The translations under genes and the position numbers were made by a program. Source: Cryptoclostridium sp964637365 (lineage in GTDB: Bacteria > Bacillota > Dehalobacteriia > UBA7702). From it: a stretch of 64,000 nucleotides of DNA. Of the stretch, positions 9,193 through 17,657 are shown one piece after another (position 1 is the stretch's first letter; each line of letters opens with the position of its first letter). The notes under the pieces were generated by a model. It made no database searches and had not been told where the DNA came from. It saw only the letters and a program-made list of their open reading frames with translations. The DNA lies in contig CAZWWH010000009.1 of NCBI GenBank assembly GCA_964637365.1, forward strand, positions 1-64,000. Reading direction: 5' to 3'.

Positions 9193-10128
9193 TTACCTGC
9201 TTTCTCTGATTCTGGGGTCAAGCAAATCATATGACAAATCAACAATGAGATTGATGACCATATAAATAAGAGCGATCCATAAAACATAGGCCTGAATCAG
9301 AGGATAGTCGTAAGCTGTAATGGCAGAAACCGCCATATTCCCTAAACCGGGATAGGAGAAAATCACTTCTACCACAGCGGTTCCCCCCAACAATGAGCCC
9401 AGAGATAACCCCAAAAGCGTTACCAAAGGCAATAATGCATTGGGAAACACATGTTTCCAAAGAATGGTGCTTTCCTTAATACCCCGAGCTCTCGCCCCTA
9501 TCACATAATCCTGGTTCAATTCCTCCAATACCGCAGTGCGAACCTGTCGAGTATATTTTGCAGACATGGCAAATGCCAAAGTGATTGCGGGAAGAATCAT
9601 CTTTTCCAAGCCATTACCGGTGGATACCACGGGCAATAGCCCAAGCTTTAACGCAAACAGATACAACAGCAACAAACCAACCCAAAAGTTAGGAATAGAT
9701 ACTCCGAAAAAGGTGCATCCCCGGACGAGAAAATCAATGGGTTTATTCTGCTTCACAGCGGCAAGCACCCCAAAGGGAACCGCAACTAGCAGCATAAGCA
9801 AAAGAGAAAGAAAAGATAATTTCAGTGTAGGCACTAATTTCGTCACGATGATGGACAACACCGGTTTATTCATAGAGTAAGAAACACCGAAATCTCCCTG
9901 AAGGCAATTTCCCAACCAGCGGCCGTACTGTACGAGGAACGGATCGTTTAACCCCATTTCATCCCGAGTCGCTTCAATAACTTCATTAGCAGGCATGGTT
10001 CCCGATGCTGCATACATCGTGCGTACTGGGTCGCCTGGCGCAAGATACGTCAGACAAAATGTAAAAAAGCTAATACCAAATAATACGATGATCATTTGTA
10101 GCAGTCTTTTTGCCAGTTTCCCCTTCAT
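9193..10128 (-). CDS. ABC transporter permease, DppB/NikB type
   Basis: A 311-residue inner-membrane subunit. The first helix (residues 7-29) is followed by the family motif FCLTYLAPGDPVRTMY. The EAA loop (GARARGIKESTILWKHVFPNALLP) lies near residues 205-230. Six hydrophobic segments are visible. The ATG shares one base with the stop of the preceding deacylase gene (TAATG), which indicates translational coupling. Confidence 0.9.
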   Translation of the reverse strand: MKGKLAKRLLQMIIVLFGISFFTFCLTYLAPGDPVRTMYAASGTMPANEVIEATRDEMGLNDPFLVQYGRWLGNCLQGDFGVSYSMNKPVLSIIVTKLVPTLKLSFLSLLLMLLVAVPFGVLAAVKQNKPIDFLVRGCTFFGVSIPNFWVGLLLLYLFALKLGLLPVVSTGNGLEKMILPAITLAFAMSAKYTRQVRTAVLEELNQDYVIGARARGIKESTILWKHVFPNALLPLVTLLGLSLGSLLGGTAVVEVIFSYPGLGNMAVSAITAYDYPLIQAYVLWIALIYMVINLIVDLSYDLLDPRIRESR

Positions 10129-11111
10129 TATTCTGAACTCTCCTTTTGGATGTTGGATTCATCGCTCAAGGCACCATAGGCAATCATGGGGTCTCCTTCC
10201 AACACATTTAAACTGATGGTTTGGTATAGCACAATCCCCTGCTCTTTGGACTTGCAAGATGCTAATTCATTGCCGAAATAGTCCTTCACAACCCCCAAAG
10301 TATCGCCTGGGCTAATTCTATCTCCGGCACGAAATTGCGGATACCAGCAACCGACGTGGGATGAAGTTTCGTATATTACACGATCAAAAATTATTTTTTT
10401 TCCTACAAGTTTAACATCTCCCTCAAGAACTCCCAAGGTTCGTAGAACATTTATGACATCAGCCTTATAAACATCCACCTCTTCTTGGGACCAAAGTCCA
10501 GAGCAACCCCGTTCCATCAAAATCCCGGGGATTCCGCAAAGCCCGGCATAATTATAAGCCCCAGTTCTGGCCTGTGAGCGGACAATGTAAGGAACATCAA
10601 CGGCTTTCGCCATACGCAAGGATTCCTCATTGACATAATCCCCCGCATTACCTTGGGCAAATACCAACGGCGTCAATTCCTCAAAACCATCGCCGCAATG
10701 CAAATCAATGTAACAATCCGCATGAAGAAAAAGCTCGCCTTCGATAAAATGACAAATCTTTTCCGCGGTAGTACCGGCGAAATCACCAGGGAATTCCCGA
10801 TTAAGATTTTTACCGTCCTCATACACAAGACTCATAGTACGGTTTTCAAATCCCGAACGATTGGTCAAGGGAATGAAAATCAGTTTGCCGGATACTTCCT
10901 CGGGAGTAATTGCAGCTGCCAATTCAATGGCGGTCTGAATTCCCACATATTCCGCATTATGGATACCTCCAGTGATCAACACCGTCTTCCCATCACGATT
11001 GCCACAAATTACAGTAGTGGGTAACATTTGTTCGGTGCCGCAAACCTTTAAATAGCCGGTGGCTTTCTCTCCCTGATTGACAATAATATCCTGTAAGATT
11101 ATTCTTCGCAT
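10128..11111 (-). CDS. succinylglutamate desuccinylase/aspartoacylase family (M14-like) zinc hydrolase
   Basis: A 327-residue zinc-dependent amide hydrolase. Visible zinc ligands are the His and Glu of GGIHNAEYVG and the His of DLHCGDG; an Arg-containing segment (NLNREFPG) lies between. AstE/AspA relatives remove an acyl group from acylated amino acids; others act as carboxypeptidases. The C-terminal half has the beta-rich lid (RAGDRISPGDTLGVVKDYFG) seen in this family. ATG 11111 has AGAGGAAG upstream and overlaps the LysR gene by 13 bases. Its place with an importer suggests it processes the imported compound; the substrate is unknown. Confidence 0.82.
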   Translation of the reverse strand: MRRIILQDIIVNQGEKATGYLKVCGTEQMLPTTVICGNRDGKTVLITGGIHNAEYVGIQTAIELAAAITPEEVSGKLIFIPLTNRSGFENRTMSLVYEDGKNLNREFPGDFAGTTAEKICHFIEGELFLHADCYIDLHCGDGFEELTPLVFAQGNAGDYVNEESLRMAKAVDVPYIVRSQARTGAYNYAGLCGIPGILMERGCSGLWSQEEVDVYKADVINVLRTLGVLEGDVKLVGKKIIFDRVIYETSSHVGCWYPQFRAGDRISPGDTLGVVKDYFGNELASCKSKEQGIVLYQTISLNVLEGDPMIAYGALSDESNIQKESSE

Positions 11112-12043
11112 TCTTCTTCCTCTTGTTCCTCCTGCTTTTTGCATTCTAGTTTTAAATAGTTAATAAAACGCTGCGTAATAGGGGATAAAGGATTTTTCAG
11201 TCGCTTTATATAGCCAAAAATAATACTTTTTTCACATGACGCAATAGGAATGGCCCGAATATTGTATTCACGATATCTTTCTTTCATATAGCTACTACCG
11301 ATGGTGCAGTATTCTGTATTGTTCAAAAGCTGAATCAGAAAATAGTCGCTATTCGTGGAGGCCATTTTGACATTTTCACCATTGTAAAAGCCGTCTTCTC
11401 TCAAATGCCCTAAATGATTATACAGAGAATATTGTTCTTCATAATGCTGTACAAAGCGCATTTTACATATGGCTTTCTCATCCACAACCTTCTTATTATA
11501 GTAGGGATTCTTTTTTCCCACATAAAGATATAAGGGAGCTTTTCTGATTTCATGGAATTCCAACCCTTTAATTTTCACATGACTGCGGAAGGCTGAAATA
11601 TTTCTATTTGAAATGTAGACGAATCCCACTTCTGACTCACGACGGTGAATACGAACAATGACATCCTCAACACTTCCTTCCCAAAAATCCATTTTGATAG
11701 ATCGATTGGAAGCCTCATGGTAAAAGGACGCCAAAGAGGAAGCCAAACAATTACTGGGGGTACTGCAAATATAAAGCTTTTCAGTGTATTGCTCATCCCG
11801 AATCTCTTGAATCATTTTCATATTTTTTAGAACACTGATAGCGTGACGATAAATGGGTTCACCTTCAGGAGTAATTTTAACGCCATGGCGGTGACGTTCC
11901 AACAAATCCATTCCCAACTCATCTTCGAGAGATTTTACGGTTTTACTGACATTAGGCTGTGTTGTCAACAGTGCTTTGGCAGCGCCATGAAAGCTCCCCA
12001 TATCAACACTAACAACAAAATACTGTAATTGTTTAATCTCCAA
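11099..12043 (-). CDS. LysR family transcriptional regulator
   Basis: A 314-residue regulator with an N-terminal winged helix-turn-helix (residues 1-60, with GSFHGAAKALLTTQPNVSKTVKSLEDELG) and a C-terminal LysR substrate domain. It starts at TTG 12043, six bases after GGGGAG. The C-terminus ends in a run of Glu (EEQEEEECEE). It is the first gene after the cobalamin riboswitch terminator, so corrinoid levels would control both the regulator and, through it or by read-through, the importer operon. A candidate LysR-type operator lies upstream of the riboswitch promoter. Confidence 0.88.
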   Translation of the reverse strand: MEIKQLQYFVVSVDMGSFHGAAKALLTTQPNVSKTVKSLEDELGMDLLERHRHGVKITPEGEPIYRHAISVLKNMKMIQEIRDEQYTEKLYICSTPSNCLASSLASFYHEASNRSIKMDFWEGSVEDVIVRIHRRESEVGFVYISNRNISAFRSHVKIKGLEFHEIRKAPLYLYVGKKNPYYNKKVVDEKAICKMRFVQHYEEQYSLYNHLGHLREDGFYNGENVKMASTNSDYFLIQLLNNTEYCTIGSSYMKERYREYNIRAIPIASCEKSIIFGYIKRLKNPLSPITQRFINYLKLECKKQEEQEEEECEE

Positions 12044-12100
12044 CTTTAACTCCCCGTTTCTCTGTTTTCATGACCAGCTATTCGGTCATTTCCTAAAAAT

Positions 12101-12131
12101 AAAAAGAAAGCACACCCGTGAAAAGGTGTGC
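12101..12131 (-). terminator. intrinsic terminator of the cobalamin riboswitch
   Basis: On the minus strand GCACACC and GGTGTGC pair around a GGGTG-side loop and are followed by TTTCTTTTT. It sits between the aptamer and the LysR gene. A GGGTGTAT segment just after the aptamer (near 12160) could pair with the left arm and act as antiterminator. This is a transcription-type expression platform. Confidence 0.75.
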
Positions 12132-12191
12132 ATATATAGATCACAAAGCTCTGATAGAATACACCCATTCACCGTAGGTATTATTTCTATT

Positions 12192-12344
12192 GATAAAAGC
12201 AGGTCTCCTGGCTCAAAAGCATTGATGGCTTTCCCTTCCCGAATCAATGATTCAGTGGTACTGAAAACCATCCCTTTCTCACAGTGACGGGATCGCATTG
12301 GATTTACACCAATTTCCCTTTCAATCCTTAAAGGAACTTTTATC
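12192..12344 (-). promoter_or_regulatory. cobalamin (B12) riboswitch aptamer
   Basis: Read on the minus strand, the conserved core is present. A GGGAA...GGTGTAAATCC segment is followed by GATCCCGTCACTGTGA, and the B12 box is GAGCCAGGAGACCTGC. The ends close as an 8-base-pair P1 stem, GATAAAAG with CTTTTATC (12337-12344 with 12192-12199). This is the classic AdoCbl-type layout. Binding of the cofactor would normally favour the terminator at 12101-12131 and shut off the LysR/importer operon. Confidence 0.93.
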
Positions 12345-12355
12345 GTTTTTTTTTC

Positions 12356-12361
12356 ATTATA
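12356..12361 (-). promoter_or_regulatory. -10 box of the riboswitch-importer operon
   Basis: TATAAT on the minus strand, about 12 bases before the first base of the aptamer, which places the transcript start near 12349. The matching -35 region (near 12379-12384) is poor, as expected for a promoter that needs an activator such as a LysR protein. Confidence 0.55.
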
Positions 12362-12403
12362 ACACATTTTTTTAAAAAATGGTGTTTTGCAAATCTTCCT
12401 ATG

Positions 12404-12537
12404 ATTCCAATTTGTTATCACCATCGTGCAGAGCTATTAAAAAAACCGCACGAAAGAATGACCTCTATTTTGTTTATTTTTTTAACTTAACGCAATTAAT
12501 TTGTCTTAATTTAATTTTAGTGATAACAAATTGGAAT
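12404..12537. repeat. 18-bp perfect inverted repeat, candidate LysR operator
   Basis: ATTCCAATTTGTTATCAC at 12404-12421 recurs as its exact reverse complement at 12520-12537, with 98 bases between. Each copy contains a T-N11-A arrangement. The proximal copy is centred about 63 bases upstream of the predicted start of the riboswitch transcript, the usual position of a LysR recognition site. The AT-rich spacer also holds a short CGTGC/GCACG stem. Confidence 0.5.
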
Positions 12538-12796
12538 ACCTAAAATCGTTTTCTTCCGAAAAGATCAATGATTTTTCAGAATTCTTCCATAAAATTCTCT
12601 CTCCAATAGTATTTTTCGACAAATATTACAAAGATTATTCATAAAATCATAGTCGAAAATTGAATTCAGTGATTCCTAGTAATTATACCACCAGTATCAT
12701 GTGATGTCAAAACGTATTGATGAGAGATAACAGCGGTTAATTACATACCTACTTTCAACAAATCCCAGTCATCATAGAGCATTTTTCAAATAACTG

Positions 12797-12901
12797 TTGA
12801 CAGAATGGTAAAAATAGTGATACAATTCAAATGCAGTTTTTATGTGTATTTCTTTCATACTTTTTATTTTCGATTAAAGCCCATGATGGGCTTTATTTTT
12901 T
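12797..12901 (+). ncRNA. candidate small RNA: promoter followed by a terminator, no ORF
   Basis: TTGACA (12797-12802) and TACAAT (12821-12826) are spaced by 18 bases. About 45 bases past the expected start near 12833 is a textbook terminator: AAAGCCCA and TGGGCTTT pair around a 3-base loop (12876-12894), then ATTTTTT. No reading frame of use lies between, so a transcript of about 65-70 bases is predicted. Otherwise 12425-12970 is AT-rich and shows no gene. Confidence 0.4.
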
Positions 12902-12972
12902 ACTCCGGAAACTTTCATTCTAAATTAACAGTTTCCTATGTTATAAAAGATTTCTACTCCAGATTATGAACA

Positions 12973-13005
12973 AAAGTGGTGCAGATTCCCATTCTGCACC
13001 ACTTT
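12973..13005 (-). terminator. terminator downstream of the thymidylate synthase-like gene
   Basis: AAAGTGGTGCAGA and TCTGCACCACTTT form a perfect 13-base-pair stem with a 7-base loop. T-runs flank both sides, so it can work in both directions. Confidence 0.85.
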
Positions 13006-13033
13006 TTATCATATCGTTTTACAAAGCTACGCC

Positions 13034-13792
13034 TTATTCAATATTATATTTTTCTTTTTGCTGTTTTACCATTTCTAAAATGGACGGGATTTCTTCCTTC
13101 ATCAATGCTTCATATTGTCCGGAATAGTAATAGGTCGATTGCCGGTCATCCTGAATTCTGCTGATGTATTTTTCCAGCAGCTTCCAGTCCTTTTCATAAA
13201 CGTGGAAGCTATTGGCGGTATGGGTATAGGTACCGACCGCAACCCCTAATTCATCGGCAACACATTTTTGCAGCTCAATAAAGGCAAAGGCGTTCATAAA
13301 AGTAGCCTCCACAGCATCGTTGCTCCGCATCAGAACCTGTAAATCAAGACGATTATTCCGAAGCATAAATTGCATATGCTGTAAACAGGCGGGATGGTCG
13401 TTAAACATATCCACGGAATTATCCCGCACGCTGATCACTGCACGACGGCTGTCGGGATTTTTTTTCAGTTCCTGCAGAACAAAGGGAATCTGATCCTTGA
13501 TTCTGTCGTGGTAGGTGTATTCCCAAACGTTATCCCCTTGGCCAATCATGAAATCCAAAATGCCGTCGCATACCTCCATGACGTATTGCTGCAACTCATG
13601 ATGCCCCCCGATGAAGCAGCGGGAAATACGAGGTTCCGCCAAAGGAAATTCCACATGGAAGGTGATCGCCATTTCCTTGCAACGGGTGTTGTAATCGGGG
13701 CAGTCAACCGTTTCTCCATTGTGATACAATTCCTGCAATGCTCTGTGATATGCATTTGGCAATGTTTTTCCATGAACAAAAAGATGTTTCAT
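13034..13792 (-). CDS. thymidylate synthase-family protein (short ThyA-like)
   Basis: A 252-residue member of the thymidylate synthase/dCMP hydroxymethylase fold. The catalytic Cys is in NDHPACLQHMQF, the phosphate-binding RSND motif follows, then FMNAF with an Asn where ThyA has the Asn that selects uracil. GTYTHTANSFHVYE matches the C-terminal D-H-Y nucleotide region. It is shorter and more divergent than E. coli-type ThyA, and the residue after the catalytic Cys is Leu instead of His, as in archaeal and phage relatives. It most likely makes dTMP from dUMP; dCMP as substrate is less likely given the Asn. Confidence 0.75.
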   Translation of the reverse strand: MKHLFVHGKTLPNAYHRALQELYHNGETVDCPDYNTRCKEMAITFHVEFPLAEPRISRCFIGGHHELQQYVMEVCDGILDFMIGQGDNVWEYTYHDRIKDQIPFVLQELKKNPDSRRAVISVRDNSVDMFNDHPACLQHMQFMLRNNRLDLQVLMRSNDAVEATFMNAFAFIELQKCVADELGVAVGTYTHTANSFHVYEKDWKLLEKYISRIQDDRQSTYYYSGQYEALMKEEIPSILEMVKQQKEKYNIE

Positions 13793-13909
13793 TCGTTGCT
13801 CCTTTACGCAATTCCATCATGACAGTTCGTTTTCTCAACAGTATTATGCAACAGTCAGTTTTTATCCCATACATCATAACAGATTATGACTCATTATTCA
13901 ATAAACAGA

Positions 13910-14632
13910 TTATAACTCCGTAATTAATTTCGGTACAAAGCAAAGATAATCACCGCTCACCAAATGGAACTCCATCCCCCAATGGCGCCCCTCTACGGCG
14001 ATGCGATGGCTTTTATCGTGCAAATGGCCGTAAACTACCGCCTGGGTTTGATAACTCTTTAACAGCGCTATGACTTCGTTTTCTTCACAGTTTTCATTCA
14101 CCGGCATATAATGGGTCATATTGATGACCGGGCGTCCCTTTGCTTCTTTTAAGGAAAGCTCCAGACGAATCAGTTCCCTATCATAAATTTTTTGATCCTC
14201 CTCGGAAAAATCCGTTGCACCGGGCAAAGACCACAGACGGCTGCCGGTAATTGCCACATCGCCTATGATAAATGCGTTGTTCTGAAGAACCTCCATATTT
14301 GGAGGAAGCACTTTATTAATTTTGGCAACACTGTGCCACCAATAATCGTGATTTCCACGAAGAAGAATTTTCCTGCCGTGAAGCCGCCCTACAAAATCCA
14401 AATCATATTTAGCATCCTCCAGAGTCATGGCCCAAGAAATATCACCGGGCAGCAATACCACATCATCGGGGTTCACGGTTTCCTGCCAATGTTCATAGAT
14501 ACGGTAAATATGGTTTTTCCAGCCCCGCCCGAAAATGTCCATGGGTTTGTAGCCTTTGAGCGTTGATACATCGGCAAAATTCGCCGGTGCGGACAAGGAA
14601 AGATGAAGATCAGCCAATGCAAAAATTTTCAC
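13910..14632 (-). CDS. calcineurin-like metallophosphoesterase
   Basis: A 240-residue cytoplasmic phosphoesterase. The dimetal site motifs appear in order: DLH near residues 8-10, GDISWAM near 63, GNHDYWW near 93, a histidine in MTHYMPV and the closing GHLHDKSH. The family includes phosphatases and nucleases; the substrate is unknown. Its ATG overlaps the stop of the DUF1294 gene by 4 bases (ATGA), so the two are coupled. Confidence 0.87.
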   Translation of the reverse strand: MKIFALADLHLSLSAPANFADVSTLKGYKPMDIFGRGWKNHIYRIYEHWQETVNPDDVVLLPGDISWAMTLEDAKYDLDFVGRLHGRKILLRGNHDYWWHSVAKINKVLPPNMEVLQNNAFIIGDVAITGSRLWSLPGATDFSEEDQKIYDRELIRLELSLKEAKGRPVINMTHYMPVNENCEENEVIALLKSYQTQAVVYGHLHDKSHRIAVEGRHWGMEFHLVSGDYLCFVPKLITEL

Positions 14633-14895
14633 AGGACACCTCTCATATAGAGTAATATTGCAATATGCAACAAAAGAAATAATGGCACAGTGATGGTAAA
14701 TTTTTTGTGGCGGGTTTTATGGTGAAAAAGATACATTCCTACCAAAGCGCCGCAAGAACCGCCCACCAAGGCAAAAATCAACAAGGTCCGTTCAGGAATG
14801 CGGTAGCTGTGATTTTTTGCCTTCTGCTTATCAATCCCCATCAGGGCAAAGGATATAAAATTAATGACTATGAGATAAATCAAAAGAATTTTCAT
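14629..14895 (-). CDS. DUF1294 small membrane protein
   Basis: An 88-residue protein with three hydrophobic segments. It has the DUF1294 core: MGIDKQKAK near residue 20, RIPERTLL near 32, then a Gly-rich helix (GGSCGALVGMYLFHHKTRHKKF). Function is unknown; DUF1294 domains occur alone or fused to cold-shock domains. It leads a two-gene unit with the metallophosphoesterase. Confidence 0.85.
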   Translation of the reverse strand: MKILLIYLIVINFISFALMGIDKQKAKNHSYRIPERTLLIFALVGGSCGALVGMYLFHHKTRHKKFTITVPLFLLLHIAILLYMRGVL

Positions 14896-14946
14896 GTATA
14901 TGATTCCCCAAAATAAAGCATAATAGCGGTAAAAGGAGGCAGAAAA

Positions 14947-15168
14947 ATGAATGTATTAAACAAAATCTTTCTTATCCTAGTCATCATCGGCGCTGTCAAC
15001 TGGGGCTTAATTGGGCTTTTCCAGTACGACTTGGTAGCGGCGATTTTCGGTGGCATGGCCTCGGTGATGAGCCGCATCATTTACACTTTGGTTGGTATCG
15101 CGGGACTCTATTGCATTTCCATGCTGTTTTACCGTACCGCCGACCATGAAGTTGTTTCAGAACATTGA
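14947..15168 (+). CDS. DUF378 small membrane protein
   Basis: A 73-residue protein with two membrane helices separated by a short loop. It shows the DUF378 hallmark GAVNWGLIGLF near residues 14-24 and LVGIAGLY in the second helix. The start has AAAGGAGG eight bases upstream. It is divergent from the DUF1294 gene and followed by a strong terminator. Function is unknown. Confidence 0.88.
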   Translation: MNVLNKIFLILVIIGAVNWGLIGLFQYDLVAAIFGGMASVMSRIIYTLVGIAGLYCISMLFYRTADHEVVSEH

Positions 15169-15191
15169 GCAATGTGGCATACGGTCATAGT

Positions 15192-15230
15192 AAAGGGAGT
15201 TACCGCTGGCGGTAACTCCCCTTTATTTTT
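15192..15230. terminator. bidirectional terminator between DUF378 and pduL
   Basis: GGGAGTTACCG and CGGTAACTCCC pair over 11 bases with a 4-base loop, flanked by AAAG and CTTTATTTTT. It separates two convergent genes. Confidence 0.88.
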
Positions 15231-15248
15231 GATGCAAAAGTCCAATAA

Positions 15249-15872
15249 TTAGTCAAGGATAATGCCGACAGCCCCAGGACCAACGAGAGCGGCATTGGCT
15301 TCGTCGGTATCAAGATGGAAATCAAGTTTCATTTTGTCGCCAACGCGAGCAATAACGTCGCAGAAGAGAACATTTTTCTGACCGCGAACGAGAACAGTGA
15401 GAAGCTGACGGTCTTTGATACCCATTTTTGCGGCTTCATCAGTATGGAAATGGATGTGGAGATGAGCGACGATGCAACCTTTTTCCAGTTCGATTTCACC
15501 TTTGGGACCAACGAGCTTGCAGCCTTCGGTACCATCAAGAACACCGGATTCACGAAGCTGGGCGTTGACACCGATTTTTCTGGCGTCGGTCTGAGCCAAT
15601 TCCACCTGGGTTTCAGGACGAACAGGACCGAGAATACGAACTTTGGCCAAAGTGCCTTTGGGGCCCACGACGTCAACACATTCTTCGCAAGCGAACTGAC
15701 CGGGTTGGCTCAAATCTTTTTTAGGAGTAAGTTCATAGCCTTCACCAAAAAGTTTTTCCAAGTCAGCTTGACTTACATGGACATGACGGTTGGAAATACC
15801 AATCGGAACCTGTCTTTCTTTATAATCATCGAAGTTGATTTCTCTCAATTTGGAGTAGCTTTGATTGCACAT
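15249..15872 (-). CDS. pduL: phosphate propanoyltransferase/phosphotransacetylase PduL
   Basis: A 207-residue PduL-type phosphotransacylase that interconverts acyl-CoA and acyl phosphate. Zinc-binding histidines are visible in the two repeats: ISNRHVHVSQADL near residue 27 and AHLHIHFHTDEA near 135. No N-terminal microcompartment-targeting helix and no shell genes are nearby, so it is probably a soluble enzyme replacing Pta in acetate metabolism. Some acetogens use PduL this way. GAAAGGAG precedes ATG 15872. Confidence 0.92.
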   Translation of the reverse strand: MCNQSYSKLREINFDDYKERQVPIGISNRHVHVSQADLEKLFGEGYELTPKKDLSQPGQFACEECVDVVGPKGTLAKVRILGPVRPETQVELAQTDARKIGVNAQLRESGVLDGTEGCKLVGPKGEIELEKGCIVAHLHIHFHTDEAAKMGIKDRQLLTVLVRGQKNVLFCDVIARVGDKMKLDFHLDTDEANAALVGPGAVGIILD

Positions 15873-15985
15873 TGGTAATTTCTCCTTTCAAACTCTGAAA
15901 TGCAATTTAGAATTCAATTCATGTAATATATTCTATCAAAAGGTTCCAGGAATGACAAGTAATTTCTTTTCGTTCCTTTAAAAAT

Positions 15986-17626
15986 TTATGGTTTAAGCAA
16001 AAATATGGAAGCGTTTCCCTTGCCTTTTTTCCCCATACCCTTGGCTTTATAGTCAATCAGCACCTTGGCGCGACCGTGGTCTGCTACGGCAACGAAGCGC
16101 CCAGAAAGGTCGGGAACAAAGGGCAGAGTGATAATTCGTATCCTTTTATAGATTTCCCGCGTCGGAAAGCCACTATAATGGGGTAAATATTCCTGAATCA
16201 GTTCTTCTTCTCTTAAAAAATTGCGAACATCACGTTCTTCCTCAGAAGTTACCTGACTTTTACGGCCACCATAAAGGAAAGAGTCGAGCCGTTCCATGCC
16301 AATCAGAATTTCATGCTCCTCGGGCATCATATGGCACAAAGTATTAGCGGGAGCATCGTCGCTTTCCGCCAAAATGCAAAACAGGGAAAAGATGCTCCCA
16401 TGCCACACAGAAGCAGCATAATGCAGTAAATTCCGTGCCACGCCTTTATTGTAGACACTGTCCAGGAAACCATCTACCTTTTTTAGGATTGCTAATTCCG
16501 AAGGAGAGATATCGTTCCCTTGGACCACTTCGTATGGTGGGAAGGGCAAAGCGACATAGCCGTGTTTTCCCTGTTCCTTCCATAGCCTCGTGCCCGGTAA
16601 CAGCTTCAAAAATCCCAACTGGAGATAATCCGGTTCCATGGACATTACTTCGTCAAAGCTCCTCTGGAAAGAAATAAAATCCTCGTGAGGCAATCCAGCA
16701 ATTAAATCAAAGTGAGTATGAATATTTTCTGCCGCAATCAAAGACGCGTAAACCTTTTTTACCCGATGCCACTCGCTGTGACGATGACTTTCTTTCAAAG
16801 TCGCTTCATTGAGGGTCTGAACGCCAATTTCTACCTGAAATAAATCTTTAGGGGCAGAAATCAAAAGCGCCAGCATTTCATTATCAATCAGCTCGCCTTT
16901 TAACTCAAAATGGAAGGTTACACCAGGATGGTAATGCTCTATAAGAAAAGAAATGATTTCCTTAGCACGATCCTGAGGAAAATTAAAAGTGCGATCCACC
17001 AATTTCACCACAGGAATCCCCGCTTCCAAGAAGAAAAGCAATTCCTTTTTGACCCGTTCCAAGGGCAAAAAGGCTGTATTTCTCTCCGCTGAGGAAAGGC
17101 AAAAGGCGCACTGGTAGGGACAGCCCCGGCTGGTTTCGTAGTAGACCAGGCGGTTCTTGAGATGTTCCAAATCCTCCTCATGATAGGGAAATGGCCAATC
17201 CTGGGAAAACTGTGGAATTCCTTTTAAACCGGGAAGCCGGGGAGCGACTTCACCTTTAGACAATGCCTCCACCAGAGAAGGCCAAGTTGACTCTAACGCT
17301 CCCGATACAATATAATCCGCAGCTGGGAAATCATCAGGCGCATATGTTGGTTCCGGACCGCCAACGACCAAAATCATTGGGGGGCGCACCTGTTTCAGCA
17401 GAGGGAGTAGCTTTCGCACCACCTCCTTGTTCCAAATATAAACAGGAATAGCCAACAAATCATAGTCACCGGCTAAAATGTCGTAAAAGATCTGTAAAAA
17501 TGGTTCGTTAATATTATATTCTTCCATCACGCAATCACAGCCCTGGGGAGCTGTCTCCCGAAGATAATACAGAGCCAAGCTGCTGTGAACAAACTGACTA
17601 TTGACGCCGATTAATCCAATTCTCAT
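15986..17626 (-). CDS. B12-binding-domain radical SAM protein (DUF4080)
   Basis: A 546-residue anaerobic radical enzyme. The N-terminal Rossmann-like cobalamin-binding domain (about 1-125, with GGPEPTYAP) precedes the radical SAM core. The 4Fe-4S ligands are Cys169, Cys173 and Cys176 (CPYQCAFC), followed by radical SAM beta-strand motifs (FELKGEL, EIGVQTL, HFDLIAGLP). The C-terminal third matches DUF4080. The cobalamin domain lacks an obvious DXHXXG base-off motif. Substrate is unknown. It is transcribed away from the aminotransferase gene across a shared inverted repeat. Confidence 0.87.
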   Translation of the reverse strand: MRIGLIGVNSQFVHSSLALYYLRETAPQGCDCVMEEYNINEPFLQIFYDILAGDYDLLAIPVYIWNKEVVRKLLPLLKQVRPPMILVVGGPEPTYAPDDFPAADYIVSGALESTWPSLVEALSKGEVAPRLPGLKGIPQFSQDWPFPYHEEDLEHLKNRLVYYETSRGCPYQCAFCLSSAERNTAFLPLERVKKELLFFLEAGIPVVKLVDRTFNFPQDRAKEIISFLIEHYHPGVTFHFELKGELIDNEMLALLISAPKDLFQVEIGVQTLNEATLKESHRHSEWHRVKKVYASLIAAENIHTHFDLIAGLPHEDFISFQRSFDEVMSMEPDYLQLGFLKLLPGTRLWKEQGKHGYVALPFPPYEVVQGNDISPSELAILKKVDGFLDSVYNKGVARNLLHYAASVWHGSIFSLFCILAESDDAPANTLCHMMPEEHEILIGMERLDSFLYGGRKSQVTSEEERDVRNFLREEELIQEYLPHYSGFPTREIYKRIRIITLPFVPDLSGRFVAVADHGRAKVLIDYKAKGMGKKGKGNASIFLLKP

Positions 17627-17657
17627 AATGGTTCCTCCGAGATTATTTTAACAAATT

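Noticed and set aside
12086..12424. Minus-strand frame of 112 residues upstream of LysR
   Set aside because: It coincides with the cobalamin riboswitch and its terminator.
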